From: Pseudomonadota bacterium
GTDB taxonomy: Bacteria; Pseudomonadota; Alphaproteobacteria; Dongiales; Dongiaceae
Assembly: GCA_016183985.1 (NCBI GenBank)
Contig: JACPDN010000006.1
Location: 1,240,001 to 1,304,000, forward strand
Reading direction: 5' to 3'
DNA length: 64,000 bases
Part shown: piece after piece, positions 42,733 to 51,788 of the stretch
Position numbering within the stretch: position 1 is the first letter of the stretch
Layout of the letters: each line of letters begins with the position of its first letter
Position numbers and translations under genes: made by a program
Notes under the pieces: model-generated
Database searches by the model: none
The model's input: the letters and a program-made list of their open reading frames with translations, nothing else
Told to the model about the DNA's origin: nothing

Positions 42733-43815
42733 ATGCATCCCGCCCTCCAGAGCATCCGCCGTCGCATCGTGCTGGAAGGGCCATTGACCGTTGCCACGGT
42801 GATGGAAGAGGCGCTGGCGGGCCGCAACGGCTATTACCGCGATCACGACCCGCTGGGGCCGGAGGGCGATTTCATCACCGCGCCCGAAGTCTCACAGATG
42901 TTCGGCGAACTCATCGGCCTGTGGTGCGTCGACACCTGGCAGCGCCTGGGCGCGCCGGAACACTTCCATCTCGTCGAAATGGGACCGGGCCGTGGCACGC
43001 TGATGGCCGATGCCTTGCGCGCGGCCCGCGTCTCCGCCGCTTTCCTCAAGGCCAAGCAGCTGCATCTGGTGGAGATCAACGCGGCGCTCAAAGCCAAGCA
43101 GGCCGAGCGTCTGGCCGATCATCATCCCACCTGGCATGAAAGCCTCGATGGTGTTCCGGCCGGGCCGATGATCCTCATCGCCAATGAGCTCTTCGACGCC
43201 CTCCCCATCCATCAGCTGCAGATGACGGCGCAAGGCTGGCGCGAGCGCGTGGTGGCGCTGGATGGCGAGCATCTGCAATTCGGCCTCGCAGCACCCAGCG
43301 CTGCCTTGGGTCTGCTGCGGCCGGCACATAAGCAAGCGGTGGATGGCGCCATCGCCGAAGTCAGCCCCGCTTCCATCGCCCTCGTCGATGCGATCGCCCA
43401 GCGCATCGTCACCGAGGGCGGTGCCGCCCTCATCATCGATTACGGACCGGCGGAAAGCGGGCTTGGCGATTCCTTCCAGGCGCTGAAGCGGCATAAATAT
43501 CACCTGCCGTTGGAATCCCTGGGCGAGGCCGACCTTACCGCCCATGTCGATTTCGGCGCCCTCGCGGCCGCGGCCGTTGAAGCGGGCGCCCAGGTCTTCG
43601 GCCCCACGGCGCAAGGCGATTTCCTGCGCGCCCTCGGCATCGAACTTCGCGCCAATATGCTGGCGCAGAAGGCGGACGCGGCGACGGGCGAGCTGCTGCA
43701 CGCCCAGGTGCACCGCTTGATCGCGCCCGAACAAATGGGCAGGCTGTTCAAGGTGATCGGCCTCGCCGGTCCGCAGCTTGACAGCGAACGCCTGGGAGGA
43801 TTGGCCGGATTATGA
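42733..43815 (+). CDS. MidA-family SAM-dependent methyltransferase (NDUFAF7-like)
   Basis: The 360-residue product has the family opening GPLTVATVMEEALAGRNGYY, then GDFITAPEVSQMFGELIG, the SAM site LVEMGPGRGTLMADALRA and ILIANELFDALP. The eukaryotic homologue NDUFAF7/MidA methylates an arginine of a complex I subunit. The bacterial substrate is unproven. It starts nine bases after lgt and overlaps pgeF by four bases. Confidence 0.93.
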   Translation: MHPALQSIRRRIVLEGPLTVATVMEEALAGRNGYYRDHDPLGPEGDFITAPEVSQMFGELIGLWCVDTWQRLGAPEHFHLVEMGPGRGTLMADALRAARVSAAFLKAKQLHLVEINAALKAKQAERLADHHPTWHESLDGVPAGPMILIANELFDALPIHQLQMTAQGWRERVVALDGEHLQFGLAAPSAALGLLRPAHKQAVDGAIAEVSPASIALVDAIAQRIVTEGGAALIIDYGPAESGLGDSFQALKRHKYHLPLESLGEADLTAHVDFGALAAAAVEAGAQVFGPTAQGDFLRALGIELRANMLAQKADAATGELLHAQVHRLIAPEQMGRLFKVIGLAGPQLDSERLGGLAGL

Positions 43816-44576
43816 TCGTGACCGTCGATGAATTTGGCCGCCTCAAAGGCATCCGTCACGGCTTCCTGACCCGCAAGGGCGGCGTCAGCGACGGCATCTA
43901 CGATTCCTTGAATTGCGGCCTCGGCACCACGGACGACCGCGCCCATGTAATGGAGAACCGCGCCCGTGCGGTGAAGGCGGCGGGCCTTTCCGACAACCAG
44001 ATCAACACGGCCTATCAGGTGCATTCCGCCAAGGTGCTGGTGGTGGACCAGCCACTCGACCAATCGAACCGGCCGCAAGTCGACGGCCTCGTCACCAAGA
44101 CGCGCGGCATCAATCTGGGCGTCCTCACCGCCGATTGCGGACCGGTGCTCTTTGCCGATCCGCAAGCCGGTGTTGTCGGTGCCGCCCATGCCGGCTGGAA
44201 AGGTGCGGTGGGCGGCGTGCTGCAGGAAACGGTGCGCGTCATGGAAGACCTAGGCGCCAAGCGCCAGAACATCGTCGCCGCCATCGGCCCCTGCATCGGC
44301 CAGGAATCGTATGAAGTCGGCACGGAATTCCCGGCACCCTTCATCGAACAAGATCCCGCGAATGCGCGGTTCTTCGCCGCCAATGCCTGCCGCAAGTTCC
44401 AGTTCGACCTTGCCGGCTATTGCCAGGCGCAACTGGAGAAGCTGGGGCTTGGCGCCGTCATCGTCACCGGCCACGATACCTGCGCGTTGGAAGACGATTT
44501 CTTCAGCTACCGCCGCAAGACCAAGCGCAATGAGCCGGATTACGGCCGGCAAGTCTCGGTGATCGGCCTCGTCTGA
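43812..44576 (+). CDS. pgeF: YfiH/PgeF-type purine nucleoside phosphorylase-like copper-fold protein
   Basis: The 254-residue protein of the DUF152 (laccase-domain) family is linked to peptidoglycan editing and to purine nucleoside phosphorylase/deaminase activity. The metal-ligand motifs are visible: YQVHSAKVLV, TADCGPVLFAD and GAAHAGWKGAVGG. AIGPCIGQESYEVG and HDTCALEDDFFSYRR follow. It overlaps midA by four bases. Confidence 0.92.
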   Translation: MIVTVDEFGRLKGIRHGFLTRKGGVSDGIYDSLNCGLGTTDDRAHVMENRARAVKAAGLSDNQINTAYQVHSAKVLVVDQPLDQSNRPQVDGLVTKTRGINLGVLTADCGPVLFADPQAGVVGAAHAGWKGAVGGVLQETVRVMEDLGAKRQNIVAAIGPCIGQESYEVGTEFPAPFIEQDPANARFFAANACRKFQFDLAGYCQAQLEKLGLGAVIVTGHDTCALEDDFFSYRRKTKRNEPDYGRQVSVIGLV

Positions 44577-44595
44577 GGCACCAAGGGGGAGCGAT

Positions 44596-44958
44596 ATGTC
44601 TGGCGCACACGAAGAATGGAAGCCTGGCCGACACATCATCCACACGAAGGCGAAGCCGTTTGCGCCTTACGACATGGAAGGGCCGATCCAGGCCGACATG
44701 TCGGTGATCGAGCTCTCATATAACCGCGATGACCGCCAGGGCGCCTATCTCATCCGCATGGAACCGGGCGCCCAAACCATCGCCCATGAGCACCCTTTCC
44801 GCGAGGAATTCATCATCCTGGAAGGCGAACTCATCGAAAGCGACGGCACCGTGCTGAAGACCGGCGATTTCGTGATGTACGAGCCGGGGACTTTTCACAA
44901 CAGTCGCACCGAGAAAGGGTGTTTGCTGTTGGGGATCGATTGGAAGCGGCAGGGGTGA
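44596..44958 (+). CDS. Cupin-domain protein
   Basis: The 120-residue single cupin has both metal-binding motifs: HEHPFREEFIILEGEL and the second His in YEPGTFHNSRTEKG. It could be a ChrR-like or small dioxygenase-type protein; no specific function can be read. It is 19 bases after pgeF and likely in that operon. Confidence 0.85.
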   Translation: MSGAHEEWKPGRHIIHTKAKPFAPYDMEGPIQADMSVIELSYNRDDRQGAYLIRMEPGAQTIAHEHPFREEFIILEGELIESDGTVLKTGDFVMYEPGTFHNSRTEKGCLLLGIDWKRQG

Positions 44959-44962
44959 GGAA

Positions 44963-45139
44963 TTGACCAGCCGCCTGCTCTGGATTCTGGGCTCTCTTTT
45001 GGCTTTCGTCTGCGGCTATGCCTTGCTGTGGATTGCATCGTCGGCGAGCCTCGCGATGACGGCATGCAATAATGAATTCAGCCTTTTTCACGAGGACTTT
45101 CGCTGCCGCCAACCCGATCTCGCCGCATATTGGCAGTAA
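44963..45139 (+). CDS. Possible 58-residue single-span membrane protein
   Basis: A TTG start four bases after the cupin stop follows a GGTGAGGAA ribosome-binding site and opens 58 codons. The product has one membrane helix (about 5-25, LLWILGSLLAFVCGYALLWI), then a soluble tail with two Cys (ACNNEF, FRCRQPDLAAYWQ). The middle (codons 26-34) overlaps repeat-like DNA, so it could be chance. I do not recognise it. The rest of 45140-45269 shows nothing I can name. Confidence 0.4.
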   Translation: MTSRLLWILGSLLAFVCGYALLWIASSASLAMTACNNEFSLFHEDFRCRQPDLAAYWQ

Positions 45140-45269
45140 CGTCACTTATGGCGGCCGTGCTGTCGTTTTGGCTCGCGTGGCGGAAACGAGACAAGGTCAA
45201 GCGGCAAGATTAATTGTCATCCCCGGCGCAGCAGGAGCATGCCAATTGAGTGCAGAGCTTCCCATTTCC

Positions 45270-45363
45270 GTCATGCTCGCACTTGGTGCGGGCATCCACG
45301 AGTTTGTTTCGGCGGATTAATGAGTAAGCAACTCGTGGATCCCCGGGCCAAGCCCGGGGATGA
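45270..45363. repeat. Dispersed palindromic repeat, copy 2
   Basis: This has the same order of parts as 2128-2220: GCATCCACGAGTTTG, a short spacer with AGTAA, AACTCGTGGAT, then CCCCGGGCCAAGCCCGGGGATGAC. It again lies just past the 3' end of a gene (the minus-strand LysE gene at 45402-46016) in an intergenic space. Confidence 0.8.
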
Positions 45364-45401
45364 CGATCTAGTTTGTACTCGTATTCTGCGCCGCTTCCCC
45401 C

Positions 45402-46016
45402 TCACCCGCGCGAGAGCAACAGCCGCAAGCCCGCATAGCTGAAGAGGCAGGCGAGCGAGCCTTCGATCCAGCGGCGCATCCGGGTATAGGCGCGAACCAT
45501 CGGTGCGGTGGAAAAGAGAACGGCATAGCCGCCGAAGATCGCGATACCGAGTGCGGCGCAGCCGGCGAGGATGGCGGGCAGGATGAAACCAGGCGAATCC
45601 GGCTGTAGGCCCAGCGACATCACGGCGAGCCAGGACATGATTGCCTTGGGGTTGGTGAGATGCATGAGGAGGCCGCGCCGGTAGAGTGCCGCATTCGGTG
45701 CCACGATGGCGCCCTTCCCCGCCGGACGCAGGGCCGCACGGCCGGATTTCCAGGCAAGATAGAGCAGATAGAGCCCGCCGCAGATCTTGATGGCGAGGAG
45801 TGCGTCGGCATAGGCCGCGAGCACCGCCGAAAGGCCGGTCGCCGCGATGGCCGCCCAGCTCAACGACCCGGTCATGACACCCGCCGCGAGGGTGAGCGCC
45901 GAGCGTCGGCCATATTGCATGGCGACGGCCATGATCGTCATGTTGCTGGGGCCGGGGCTCGCCGTGCCAATGACATAGACGGCATAGACCATCAGGAGAT
46001 GATGCAAGTAATCCAT
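45402..46016 (-). CDS. LysE/RhtB-family amino-acid exporter
   Basis: The 204-residue inner-membrane protein has about six helices and the family motif TASPGPSNMTIMAVAMQYGRR, followed by ALTLAAGVMTGSLSW and LLMHLTNPKAIMSW. These are typical of the LysE/RhtB superfamily that exports amino acids and homoserine lactones. The substrate is not predictable. It stands alone on the minus strand. Confidence 0.9.
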   Translation of the reverse strand: MDYLHHLLMVYAVYVIGTASPGPSNMTIMAVAMQYGRRSALTLAAGVMTGSLSWAAIAATGLSAVLAAYADALLAIKICGGLYLLYLAWKSGRAALRPAGKGAIVAPNAALYRRGLLMHLTNPKAIMSWLAVMSLGLQPDSPGFILPAILAGCAALGIAIFGGYAVLFSTAPMVRAYTRMRRWIEGSLACLFSYAGLRLLLSRG

Positions 46017-46165
46017 GGGGCGCCCTCCGATCCAGCGGGATGAGCGATGCTAGCCGTTGCCGCCAAACGGCCAAAGCCGAATCATGTCGGGGGACAATGC
46101 GGGCGGAGGGTTTGACGGGGCGCGCGTTTCTGAGAAGATGGCGGAGAGAGAACGAAGGTGGTAAG

Positions 46166-46202
46166 CCCCCTCCCTACCCTCCCCCTGAAGGGAGAGGGTT
46201 TT
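46166..46202. repeat. GC-rich hairpin repeat (family 2), copy 1
   Basis: The core TACCCTCCCCCTGAAGGGAGAGGGTT forms an imperfect stem followed by T residues. Near-identical copies occur at 51789-51828 and, inverted, at 51862-51907. A further GC hairpin sits at about 46232-46262. No gene is seen in 46017-46341. Confidence 0.65.
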
Positions 46203-46341
46203 CCGGCGAGGCTGTTTGTTCGAACGAGGTGCCAAAGCCCCGCTCCTTTTAGGGGGCGGGCCCGCTGGCGAAGGTCGGCTTCGCTTCCCGGGGGAAAGGG
46301 CAACAAGTGACGGGTCTATTGAGAGAGGATTCACAACAAGC

Positions 46342-47073
46342 ATGACCGGGAATTTCCTCTCTTACATCGGCTGGACCGTCGCCACTTTGCTGCCGATCAT
46401 CAATCCGATTTCGGCCGCAGGCATGCTGATCGGCATTACCGGGCAGCTCACCATTGCCGAGCGGAACCGGCAGATCACCATGGCCTGCATTTACATGACC
46501 GGCATCCTGCTCGCCTTCCTGCTGGCCGGCGTGCTGATCATGGATCTGTTCGGCATTTCGATCCCGGGCCTGCGCATCGCCGGCGGCATGATCGTGGCAT
46601 TCCTCGGCTTTCGCATGCTGTTCCCGCAGGAGAATACGCTCGATACCGATTCCGATATCGAGGCGCGCCAGAAAATGGATATCTCGTTCACGCCGCTTGC
46701 GATGCCGGGCCTTTCCGGCCCCGGCTCCATTGCCCTTGTCATCACCATGTCGACCACGGTGCAACAATCGGGCGAGCTTTCCACGCCGATGACCTATGTC
46801 GTCATCTCCATCGGCATCATCATCACGGCAATTGTCATCTGGTTCTGCCTGCGCGCCGCCGGCCTCCTCAACCGGCTGCTGGGCGCCAATGGCATTGCCG
46901 CCATGTCGCGCATCATGGGTTTCCTGATGGTCTGCATCGGCGTGCAGTTCGTCATTAACGGGATCCAGGATCTGCTGCACGATCCGGATTTCTGGCCGAC
47001 AAGCTTTCCACCGGCGGCTTCTTCCCCGATGACGTCTTCACCAGAAACGTCTCCACCGGCGACGGCGCAGTAG
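46342..47073 (+). CDS. MarC-family (UPF0056) membrane protein
   Basis: The 243-residue product has six membrane helices and the MarC features TLLPIINPISAAGMLIGITG, GLRIAGGMIVAFLGFRML, PLAMPGLSGPGSIALVITM and MSRIMGFLMVCIGVQFVING. The molecular function of MarC is unknown. An unusual Pro/Ser/Thr tail (FPPAASSPMTSSPETSPPAT) is added after the last helix. The last 119 bases, coding for that tail, overlap the 3' end of the convergent GH15 gene. Confidence 0.9.
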   Translation: MTGNFLSYIGWTVATLLPIINPISAAGMLIGITGQLTIAERNRQITMACIYMTGILLAFLLAGVLIMDLFGISIPGLRIAGGMIVAFLGFRMLFPQENTLDTDSDIEARQKMDISFTPLAMPGLSGPGSIALVITMSTTVQQSGELSTPMTYVVISIGIIITAIVIWFCLRAAGLLNRLLGANGIAAMSRIMGFLMVCIGVQFVINGIQDLLHDPDFWPTSFPPAASSPMTSSPETSPPATAQ

Positions 47074-48913
47074 CGGTCGCACCGTGCCCATCCTGGGCGC
47101 GCTGGGTTGCCGGGTTCTGCGCGCGGGTCAGATTGAGGGCCGAGTTGATCAGTGCCACATGCGAGAAGGCTTGCGGGAAATTGCCGACCTGACACCGGTT
47201 ATGAGGATCGTATTCTTCCGATAGCAAGCCCAGATCGTTGCGCAAGGAGAGCAGCCGGTCGAAGAGCTCGGTGGCTTCGTCCTGCTTGCCCTGCAGGATG
47301 AGATTGTCGACCAGCCAGAAGGAACAGGCGAGGAAGACGCCTTCGTCGCCCGGCACGCCATCGCGCGTTTCATCGGTGTCGTAGCGCAGGACAAAGCCAT
47401 CCACCACGAGCTTCTCACGGATGGCGGCAAGCGTGCCGATGATGCGTGGATCGTCGGCGGGCAGAAAGCCCACCAGCGGCAGGAGCAGCAGGCTGGCATC
47501 GAGTGCCTTTCCGTCATAGACCTGCACAAAACTGTTCTGTTGCGCGTCGAAGCCGCGCGCGCAGATTTCAGTATGAATTTTTGCGCGAATCTCGCGCCAA
47601 TGCTGCAGCGGGCCGGTGCCATGGCCTTTCTCGACACTGGAGACGGCGCGGTCGAAAGCCACCCAGGCCATCACCCTTGAAAAGGTGAAATGCTGGCGCC
47701 CGCCGCGCACCTCCCAGATGCCTTCATCCGATTCCGGCCAGACGCGCTCGAGATGGTCGGTCACGGCCCGCTGCAATCCCCAGGCGGTCTTATCGAAAGC
47801 GAGGCCGCCTTCGCGCGCCTGATAGAGCGCATCCATGAGCTCGCCATAGACGTCGATCTGCAATTGCGTTGCTGCCGCATTGCCGACGCGGACCGGCCGG
47901 GAGCCTTCATAGCCCGGAAGCCAAGGCACTTCCCATTCGGCTAGGCGCCTTTCGCCGGCAATGCCGTACATCATCTGCATTTGCGCCGGTGCCCCAGCCG
48001 CGGCGCGCACCAGCCAATGCCGCCAGGCCTCGGCCTCGTCGTAATAGCCGGTGTGCATAAGCGAGAGCAGGGTGAGCGTCGCATCGCGGATCCAGCAATA
48101 GCGGTAATCCCAATTGCGCGGGCCGCCGATTCTCTCAGGCAGGGACGTCGTGGGTGCCGCGACGATGCCGCCGGTCGGCCGATAGGTGAGCGCCTTCAGC
48201 GTAAGGAGCGAGCGCATCACCGCCTCCCGCCACGGCCCCTGGTAATTGCAGCGCGCCGACCAATCCTTCCAGCCGGAGAGCGTCTGCGTGAGCGATTTCT
48301 CGGCATCGATGTTCTCGGCCAATGGCAGATGCGAGGGTTGGTGGGTGAGGACAAAGGGAATGCGCGAGCCGGCCTCTATCGTGAATTCCGCGGTGGTGCA
48401 CTTCTCCTTGCCGTGGAGCGGAACGGGCGTGCGCAGAATGACTCGGTCCGGCCCGGCAACGGCGGAGAGGCCGGGTTCGTCCTTGAGTTTTTCCACCCAG
48501 GGGATCGAGGCGCCGTAATCGAAACGCAAAGTGAGATCGACACACATCGCGACTGTGCCGCGGCGGCCTTCGACGATGCGCACCAGATCAGAGAGGTCGA
48601 TGCCGGTCTCGTCATGATAGGGCGGCATGAAATCGATCACTGCCACCTCGCCATCTGGCCCTGAGAAGACTGTTTCCAGCACCAGGCTGCAGCCGAGATA
48701 GCGTCGGGTGACGTGATAGCCATCATCCTTCGGCGCGATGCGCCAGCGGCCGTTCTCGGGCGAGCCGAGGAGTGCTGCGAAACAGGCCGGAGAATCGAAA
48801 CGCGGCCAGCACAGCCAATCGACCGAGCCGTCACGGCCGACCAGCGCCGCCGTCTCGCAATCGCCGATCAGGGCGTAATCTTCGATACGCCGGACTTTAG
48901 GGCGCTGGGACAT
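46955..48913 (-). CDS. Glycoside hydrolase family 15 protein (trehalase/glucoamylase-like)
   Basis: The 652-residue protein begins with the GH15 N-terminal beta domain (YALIGDCETAALVGRDGSVDWLCWPRFDSPA). The (alpha/alpha)6 barrel follows, with GGPRNWDYRYCWIRDATLTL and the C-terminal LLSEEYDPHNRCQVGNFPQAFSH carrying the likely catalytic Glu. Bacterial proteins of this group hydrolyse trehalose or related alpha-glucosides in the cytoplasm. The ATG at 48913 gives the normal N-terminus. The last ~40 residues are low-complexity and overlap marC. Confidence 0.92.
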   Translation of the reverse strand: MSQRPKVRRIEDYALIGDCETAALVGRDGSVDWLCWPRFDSPACFAALLGSPENGRWRIAPKDDGYHVTRRYLGCSLVLETVFSGPDGEVAVIDFMPPYHDETGIDLSDLVRIVEGRRGTVAMCVDLTLRFDYGASIPWVEKLKDEPGLSAVAGPDRVILRTPVPLHGKEKCTTAEFTIEAGSRIPFVLTHQPSHLPLAENIDAEKSLTQTLSGWKDWSARCNYQGPWREAVMRSLLTLKALTYRPTGGIVAAPTTSLPERIGGPRNWDYRYCWIRDATLTLLSLMHTGYYDEAEAWRHWLVRAAAGAPAQMQMMYGIAGERRLAEWEVPWLPGYEGSRPVRVGNAAATQLQIDVYGELMDALYQAREGGLAFDKTAWGLQRAVTDHLERVWPESDEGIWEVRGGRQHFTFSRVMAWVAFDRAVSSVEKGHGTGPLQHWREIRAKIHTEICARGFDAQQNSFVQVYDGKALDASLLLLPLVGFLPADDPRIIGTLAAIREKLVVDGFVLRYDTDETRDGVPGDEGVFLACSFWLVDNLILQGKQDEATELFDRLLSLRNDLGLLSEEYDPHNRCQVGNFPQAFSHVALINSALNLTRAQNPATQRAQDGHGATATAPSPVETFLVKTSSGKKPPVESLSARNPDRAADPGSR

Positions 48914-49033
48914 GAGGATGGCGGCACGGAGATTTTGGCATCGCCGGATATAACAGTGCCGCGCCGATATCGTTCCGGTGCGATGGCCGCGCAACGCCTG
49001 CCCGTCATCGGGGCAAGCGCTGCGCAGCGTCGG

Positions 49034-49798
49034 TTACACGCGGTTGATGGAGAGGCCGCCATCGACCAGCGACGCGGTGCCGGTGACGAAGCTGGCGTCG
49101 TCCGAAGCGAGGAACAGGGCGGCGCGGGCGAGTTCCTCAGGCTTTCCTTCGCGCTTCAGGGCGTGAAGGCCCTTGAGGAATGTCTGCTCGGCCTCGGTGC
49201 TGTTCTTCTCGCGGTACATCGGCGTATCGACCGCACCGGGCAGGATCGCGTTCACGCGCACATTTTTGGCGCCATATTCAGTGGCGAGCGCCTGGGTGAG
49301 GCCGATGAGGCCGGACTTGCTGGCGGAATAAGCCGCCATGCCGGGGAATGACGCGGTATAGCCGACGAAGGTCGAGGTGAAGATCACCGAACCGCCGCCG
49401 CGCTTTTCCATCGCCGGGATCTGATGCTTGGCGGCGAGAAACGAACCGGTGAGGTTGACGGCGATGGCGCCATTGAAATCCGCTTCCGTTACCTCATGGC
49501 TGGGGCCGACGGGCCCAAGCGTACCGGCATTGTTGAAGGCGATGTCGAGGCCGCCGAAATGTTTCTCGGCCGCGGCGACCAAGGACTGCTGGTAGCTTTC
49601 CGAGGCCACATCGCCGGCGACGGCCACAGCCTCGCCACCGGCGGATTTGATCTCGGCGACCAGGCTGTCGAGCTCGGCCTGGCGGCGGGCGCCGACGACG
49701 ACCTTGGCACCTTCGGCGGCAAAGAGCTTGGCGGTTTCACGGCCGATGCCGGAGCTTGCACCCGTGACGATGGCAACTTTTCCTTTGAGGCGATCCAT
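49034..49798 (-). CDS. Short-chain dehydrogenase/reductase
   Basis: The 254-residue NAD(P)-dependent enzyme has GASSGIGRETAKLFA for cofactor binding, NNAG, a catalytic Ser in VIFTSTFVGY and YSASK (Tyr-x3-Lys). GARR after the second strand suggests NADPH. The substrate is unknown. It is divergent from a LysR gene, whose product probably controls it. Confidence 0.9.
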   Translation of the reverse strand: MDRLKGKVAIVTGASSGIGRETAKLFAAEGAKVVVGARRQAELDSLVAEIKSAGGEAVAVAGDVASESYQQSLVAAAEKHFGGLDIAFNNAGTLGPVGPSHEVTEADFNGAIAVNLTGSFLAAKHQIPAMEKRGGGSVIFTSTFVGYTASFPGMAAYSASKSGLIGLTQALATEYGAKNVRVNAILPGAVDTPMYREKNSTEAEQTFLKGLHALKREGKPEELARAALFLASDDASFVTGTASLVDGGLSINRV

Positions 49799-49904
49799 GA
49801 CGCAGCTTCCTGTTTCCATTTCGGCGGAACCCGATGTCCCGTCCTGATGAAGCGAAGGTAGGCCCGGGCCGGACTTGAATGAAGGCCTGGAAAGTGGTTT
49901 CATC

Positions 49905-49921
49905 ATTCAGTTTTTATGAAT
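49905..49921. promoter_or_regulatory. LysR-type palindrome between SDR and LysR genes
   Basis: ATTCA-N7-TGAAT is a perfect inverted repeat with the T-N11-A geometry of LysR boxes, 16 bases before the regulator's ATG, in the 139-base divergent gap. The sequence GAATGAA also occurs just upstream (49877-49883). Confidence 0.5.
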
Positions 49922-49937
49922 CATGGGATGTCGAACC

Positions 49938-50864
49938 ATGGACCGGCTGCGGGCGTTCGAGGTTTTCGCGACGGTGGTGGCAAGGGGCAGCTTCATCAAG
50001 GCGGCCGATGCCCTCGACACCTCGCCCGCCAATGTGACGCGCTATGTGAACGAGCTGGAGGCGCATCTCACGACCCGCCTCCTCAACCGCTCGTCGCGGA
50101 AATTGTCGCTCACTGAGAGCGGCGCGGCCCTTTATGAGCGCTGCCGCGCAATCCTCGACGATGTGGCGGAGGCCGAGGCAATCGCCTCGCATGCCACGCT
50201 GAACCCCAAGGGCAAGCTCAGGATCAATGCCGGCGTCACTTTCGGCATCAAACATCTCAGCCCGCTTTGGCCGGTCTTCATGAAGACATATCCGGAGATC
50301 GAACTGGACATCGACCTCATCGACCGCGTGGTCGATATGGTGGAAGAGGGCTATGACCTCACCATCCGCGTCTCGCAGACGGCAAGCCCTGCCAACCTCG
50401 TGGCGAAGAAGCTTGCCACGTCGCGTAACCTTGTCTGCGCGGCACCGGCCTATTTGAAAGCCCATGGCGCGCCGAAGATGCCGCAGGATCTGGGGGACCA
50501 TATCTGCCTCGGCTTTTCCTATGCCGCGACAGGGGACGAGTGGCATTTCACGGGCAAGGACGGAAAGCCGCTGCGCGTGCGCGTCAGCTGCCCCTTCCAC
50601 ACCAATAACGGCGAGACCTTGCGTGCGGCAGCGCTTGCCGGTCATGGCATCATCCGCGTCGCCGCTTTCCTGGTGGGCGAGGATATTCGCGCCGGGCGGC
50701 TGGTGCGCTTGTTGCCGGATTTTGGCATCGACGACACCGATCTGCTGGCGCTCTATCCCAGCCGCCGCCATGTCAGCGCCAAAGTGCGCGTGATGCTGGA
50801 TTTCTTGGGCAGCGCCTTCAAGGGGACGCCGCCTTGGGACCGGGAGTTGCTGCCTTATCGCTGA
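49938..50864 (+). CDS. LysR-family transcriptional regulator
   Basis: The 308-residue regulator has an N-terminal winged helix (FATVVARGSFIKAADALDTS, then RYVNELEAHLTTRLLNRSSRK) and the periplasmic-binding-like effector domain (YDLTIRVSQT, LAGHGIIRVAAFLV). It belongs to the CrgA/AaeR-like LysR group. It is divergent from the SDR and probably regulates it. The stop region overlaps the convergent EamA gene by ten bases. Confidence 0.92.
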   Translation: MDRLRAFEVFATVVARGSFIKAADALDTSPANVTRYVNELEAHLTTRLLNRSSRKLSLTESGAALYERCRAILDDVAEAEAIASHATLNPKGKLRINAGVTFGIKHLSPLWPVFMKTYPEIELDIDLIDRVVDMVEEGYDLTIRVSQTASPANLVAKKLATSRNLVCAAPAYLKAHGAPKMPQDLGDHICLGFSYAATGDEWHFTGKDGKPLRVRVSCPFHTNNGETLRAAALAGHGIIRVAAFLVGEDIRAGRLVRLLPDFGIDDTDLLALYPSRRHVSAKVRVMLDFLGSAFKGTPPWDRELLPYR

Positions 50865-51754
50865 ACTGTCGGCCCGCGGTCGAAGGTTGTCGCGATGACG
50901 CCGGCGACGATCACCAATGCACCGCCCCAGGTGGCCAGCCCATAATGCTCGCCAAGGAAAAAGGTGCCGATGATGAGCGCGGTGGCGGCCGCGACATAGC
51001 CGATCTGGCTGAGATAGACCGGCCCGCCCGCCACCTGCAGGCGGAAGAAGAGCGCAAACATCGACGCGGCGATGGCGACCTGTGCAGCGACCAGGCCGGG
51101 CGACGCCGCGAGCGCCGCGAACGGCAAGCTACCGTCGAGGATCAGTGCCGCGATGATGAGGAAGAATGCCGCCGCCGCATTGCTGCCCATGGCAAGCACC
51201 AGGGGCGCGCCACCCTCCGGCCAGTCGATGGTGCGGTAGATGTTGCCGACAGCAAGGCTCAATGGAATGACCAGGGCAGCCAGGGCCCAGGTGAGGTCGG
51301 CCGGCCGGCCAACCTGGCCTTTCGAGAAGACGACGATGAGCGCGCCCACGCAGCCGAGCAGGATGCCGAAGATTCCGAGGGCACCAGGGCGCCGCGTACC
51401 CAGCATGATCGAAAGGCTCAGCGTCATGATCGGCGACAGCGTGAAATAGATCGCCGTCATCCCGGCGCCGAGATGCGGAATGGCGGCATAGATGACGAGA
51501 TTGGGAATGACGTATGAGAGCAGCGCCGTGCCGAAATAATAGCGCAAATGGCGCCGGTTGAGATGCACCGGCTGGCGCCGCAGCAGGATGATGGCGAGCA
51601 GCACCAGCGCGCCACCACCCGCAATGGCGAAGGACCAGCCCGCCGCCGATATCCCACCTTCGCGCGCAAGCTTGCCCAGCGGCGCGTTGAGGCCGAGGAG
51701 AATGCCTGTCGAAAGCAGCAGGCGAAGGGCGAGCAGGCGTTGAGCGGGGGGCAT
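50855..51754 (-). CDS. EamA/DMT-family transporter
   Basis: The 299-residue membrane protein has ten likely helices in two EamA repeats; the first opens LLLSTGILLGLNAPLGKLA and the second ALAALVIPLSLAVGNIYRT. It belongs to the drug/metabolite transporter superfamily; the substrate is unknown. The ATG at 51754 is preferred over an Arg/Pro-rich upstream extension. Confidence 0.85.
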   Translation of the reverse strand: MPPAQRLLALRLLLSTGILLGLNAPLGKLAREGGISAAGWSFAIAGGGALVLLAIILLRRQPVHLNRRHLRYYFGTALLSYVIPNLVIYAAIPHLGAGMTAIYFTLSPIMTLSLSIMLGTRRPGALGIFGILLGCVGALIVVFSKGQVGRPADLTWALAALVIPLSLAVGNIYRTIDWPEGGAPLVLAMGSNAAAAFFLIIAALILDGSLPFAALAASPGLVAAQVAIAASMFALFFRLQVAGGPVYLSQIGYVAAATALIIGTFFLGEHYGLATWGGALVIVAGVIATTFDRGPTVQR

Positions 51755-51788
51755 CTTGGGATTCTTCGGTCGACGGCGAGGGTGGCAT

